Assembly: GCA_051861205.1 (NCBI GenBank)
Contig: JBHYDC010000006.1
Coordinates: 1 to 64,000, forward strand
Reading direction: 5' to 3'
From: JBHYDC01 sp051861205
GTDB lineage: Bacteria; Pseudomonadota; Alphaproteobacteria; Rhizobiales; Pleomorphomonadaceae
Length of the DNA stretch: 64,000 nt
Every line of letters starts with the position of its first letter. The first letter of the stretch is position 1. Positions 61,736-64,000 of this stretch are shown piece after piece. The notes under the pieces were generated by a model. It was not told the DNA's origin. It searched no databases and saw only the letters and a program-made list of their open reading frames with translations. The position numbers and the translations under genes were made by a program.

Positions 61736-64000
61736 ATGAACGACCGTTCGCCCGAGCCGGCCCGTGATTATGCGCCGACGCTGAACCTGCCGAAGACTGA
61801 CTTCCCCATGCGCGCCGGGCTTCCCCAGAAGGAGCCGGCCCTGATCCAGCGCTGGGACGGCCTCAACCTTTACCGCCGCCTGCGCGAGACCGCCGCCGGC
61901 CGCGAGAAATTCGTGCTGCACGACGGCCCCCCCTACGCCAACGGCAACCTTCACATCGGCCACGCCCTCAATAAAATCCTGAAAGACGTCATCACGCGCT
62001 CCATGCAGATGATGGGCCGCGACGCCAATTACGTCCCTGGCTGGGACTGCCACGGGCTTCCCATCGAATGGAAGATCGAGGAAAAATACCGCGCCGCCGG
62101 CAAGAATAAGGACGAGGTGCCCACGGTCGACTTCCGCAAGGAATGCCGCGACTACGCCGACCATTGGATCGGCGTTCAAGCCGTCGAATTCCGCCGCCTC
62201 GGTGTCGAAGGCGATTTCAAGCGCCCCTACACCACTATGGCCTATGCCTCCGAAGCCGTGATCGCGGCCGAACTGCTCAAATTCGCCGTCACCGGCCAGC
62301 TCTATCGCGGGTCCAAGCCCGTGATGTGGTCCGTGGTGGAAAAGACCGCGCTGGCGGAAGCCGAGATCGAGTACCAGGACTATCAGAGCGACACGATCTG
62401 GGTGAGGTTTCCGGTTTTGTCGATCGACTCGTTCCCAAACTGGGTCAAAAATGATGTCGAGGCGGAGGGTTTGCGCGACGCGCTCGCAAAGATTGGCGGC
62501 GTCAAAACGTCCATCGTAATCTGGACTACCACGCCGTGGACAATCCCCGGCAACCGCGCAATAAGCTTTTCTCATAAGATTACCTACAGCCTTTATGAAG
62601 TAACGGACGCCCCCGAAAACAATTGGGTGAAGGTCGGCGATAACCTGATTATTGCAGACGCGCTCGCGGAGAGCGTTATGCGGCAGGCGAAGGTCAGCGC
62701 CTTCAATCGCGTTCTTCGCGTTCCATCGGGCATTCTGGCATCGATCACCTGCGCGCATCCGCTCGCTGCCCTCGGCTACGACTTCGCCGTTCCGCTGCTC
62801 GACGGCGACCACGTCACCGCAGACACCGGCACCGGCTTCGTCCACACCGCCCCCGGCCACGGCCGCGAGGACTTCGAGATCTGGATGGACAACGCCCGCG
62901 CCTTCGCAGCGCGCGGCATCGATCCCGCCATCCCTTTCACCGTCGATGACGACGGCTTCTTCACCAAGGATGCCCCAGGCTTTGCCGGCCGGCGCGTCAT
63001 CACCGACACCGGCGAGAAGGGCGACGCGAACCAATCCGTGATCGACGCGCTGGCCGCCGCCGGCGCCATGGTCGCGCGCGGCCGCCTGAAGCATCAGTAC
63101 CCGCACTCCTGGCGCTCCAAAAAGCCGGTCATCTTCCGCAACACGCCCCAGTGGTTCATCCACATGGACCGCCCGATCACCGGCAACAGCGCCGACACCC
63201 TCCGTCACCGCGCCCTCAACGCGATCGATGCCACCGCCTTCTATCCGCCCGCCGGCCAGAACCGGCTTCGCGCCATGATCGAGAACCGGCCGGATTGGGT
63301 TGTCTCGCGCCAGCGCGCTTGGGGCGTTCCGATCGCCGTCTTCCGTCACCGCGACACGGGCGCCGTCGTCCCCGGCCCCGACTTTGCCCATAAGGACGCC
63401 TACATCGCCCGCCTCACCGCCGCCTTCCAGGCCGAAGGCGCCGACGCTTGGTTTGCGGATGGCGCGCGCGAGCGCTTCCTCACCGGCCTCGTCGACGAAC
63501 CCGCCGCCTATGATCAGGTCCGCGACATTCTCGACGTCTGGTTCGATTCCGGCTCCACCCACGCCTTCGTGCTGGAACAGCGCCCGGACCTGAAATGGCC
63601 CGCCGACCTCTACCTCGAAGGCTCGGACCAGCATCGCGGCTGGTTCCATTCCTCCCTGCTGGAATCCTGCGGCACGCGTGGTCGCGCGCCTTATGACGGC
63701 GTGCTCACCCACGGCTTCGTTTTGGACGAGCAGGGCCGCAAAATGTCCAAGTCGCTCGGCAACACCGTCACCCCTCAAGAGGTGATCGAGAAATCCGGCG
63801 CGGATATCCTGCGCCTCTGGGTCATCTCCACCGATTATTCCGACGATCTTCGCATCGGCAAGCAGATCCTCGACACCAACACCGACGCCTATCGCAAGAT
63901 CCGCAACACCATCCGCTGGATGCTGGGCACGCTCGCCCACGACACCGGTGAAACCGTTGCGCATGCCGATATGCCCGAACTCGAACGGCTGATGCTCCAC
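61736..64000 (+). CDS. ileS: isoleucyl-tRNA synthetase (partial)
   Basis: Charges tRNA-Ile. The first 755 codons are present and the gene runs off the window end. HIGH motif HIGHALNKILKD near 75, editing domain with WTTTPWTIPGNRA, and KMSKS in GRKMSKSLGNTV near 670. ATG 61736 begins MNDRSPEPARDYAPTLNLPKTD. The segment at about 62400-62720 is lower in GC and uses A/T-ending codons unlike the rest. Confidence 0.95.
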   Translation, partial: MNDRSPEPARDYAPTLNLPKTDFPMRAGLPQKEPALIQRWDGLNLYRRLRETAAGREKFVLHDGPPYANGNLHIGHALNKILKDVITRSMQMMGRDANYVPGWDCHGLPIEWKIEEKYRAAGKNKDEVPTVDFRKECRDYADHWIGVQAVEFRRLGVEGDFKRPYTTMAYASEAVIAAELLKFAVTGQLYRGSKPVMWSVVEKTALAEAEIEYQDYQSDTIWVRFPVLSIDSFPNWVKNDVEAEGLRDALAKIGGVKTSIVIWTTTPWTIPGNRAISFSHKITYSLYEVTDAPENNWVKVGDNLIIADALAESVMRQAKVSAFNRVLRVPSGILASITCAHPLAALGYDFAVPLLDGDHVTADTGTGFVHTAPGHGREDFEIWMDNARAFAARGIDPAIPFTVDDDGFFTKDAPGFAGRRVITDTGEKGDANQSVIDALAAAGAMVARGRLKHQYPHSWRSKKPVIFRNTPQWFIHMDRPITGNSADTLRHRALNAIDATAFYPPAGQNRLRAMIENRPDWVVSRQRAWGVPIAVFRHRDTGAVVPGPDFAHKDAYIARLTAAFQAEGADAWFADGARERFLTGLVDEPAAYDQVRDILDVWFDSGSTHAFVLEQRPDLKWPADLYLEGSDQHRGWFHSSLLESCGTRGRAPYDGVLTHGFVLDEQGRKMSKSLGNTVTPQEVIEKSGADILRLWVISTDYSDDLRIGKQILDTNTDAYRKIRNTIRWMLGTLAHDTGETVAHADMPELERLMLH

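Noticed and set aside
61613..64000. Very long open frame on the minus strand opposite ileS
   Set aside because: Its translation is low-complexity Gly/Ala/Val/Asp and matches nothing; the plus strand codes a clear IleRS with HIGH and KMSKS motifs. It is a GC-rich antisense shadow.

Overview
The window is a GC-rich stretch of chromosome from an alphaproteobacterium, most likely of the order Hyphomicrobiales (Rhizobiales). The evidence is the gene set and order: hisS-hisZ-hisG with 4-base overlaps, maoC-ribF-ileS, a CIRCE-controlled groESL, DUF1127 genes beside a LysR gene, plant-type gshA, and an alphaproteobacterial LexA box before tag. I cannot name the genus. A 10-N run at 32050-32059 shows this is a scaffolded draft assembly. 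I found no tRNA, rRNA, CRISPR array, insertion sequence, prophage or integrase.

Layout. 1-8.2 kb is an exopolysaccharide region: partial rfbB, rfbC, two paralogous Wzz/BY-kinase chain-length regulators, a PPP-type phosphatase between them, and a transglutaminase-like peptidase. 8.2-20.2 kb is mixed housekeeping: DUF1003, a PCuAC copper chaperone, a short DHFR, a SorC regulator with transaldolase and a likely operator, a chemoreceptor, a Pat-type acetyltransferase and a universal stress protein. 20.3-31.5 kb holds malate synthase G, a small AT-rich YHYH protein, xseA, gshA, rsmE, and a LysR/DUF1127 cluster with a shared upstream box. 31.6-43 kb holds a LysE exporter split by the assembly gap, a chemoreceptor, lutCBA, DUF3422 and glcDEF.

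43.1-50.2 kb holds an LprI-like protein behind a perfect 18-base palindrome, an L,D-transpeptidase, a CheZ homologue, a probable SOS-controlled tag gene, the his genes and doxX. 50.4-59.7 kb holds groESL, a GNAT remnant, a chemoreceptor, an NtrC-like regulator without the GAFTGA loop, a small copper chaperone, a degenerate EAL protein, and a cheY-cheZ pair whose cheZ 3' end is tandemly duplicated. 60-64 kb is maoC, ribF and partial ileS.

How genes work together. GlcDEF oxidises glycolate to glyoxylate, which GlcB condenses with acetyl-CoA to malate; LutABC oxidises lactate, so the window is rich in 2-hydroxyacid use. Three chemoreceptors, CheY, two CheZ homologues and a degenerate EAL protein form a dispersed chemotaxis and signalling set. 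The two BY-kinases with the PPP phosphatase may be a polysaccharide-export phosphorylation circuit (inference). No obviously new multi-gene defence or metabolic system is visible. The most original signals are the duplicated CheY-binding tail of cheZ, the GAFTGA-less NtrC-like protein, the shared DUF1127 box, and several unassigned palindromic operators.
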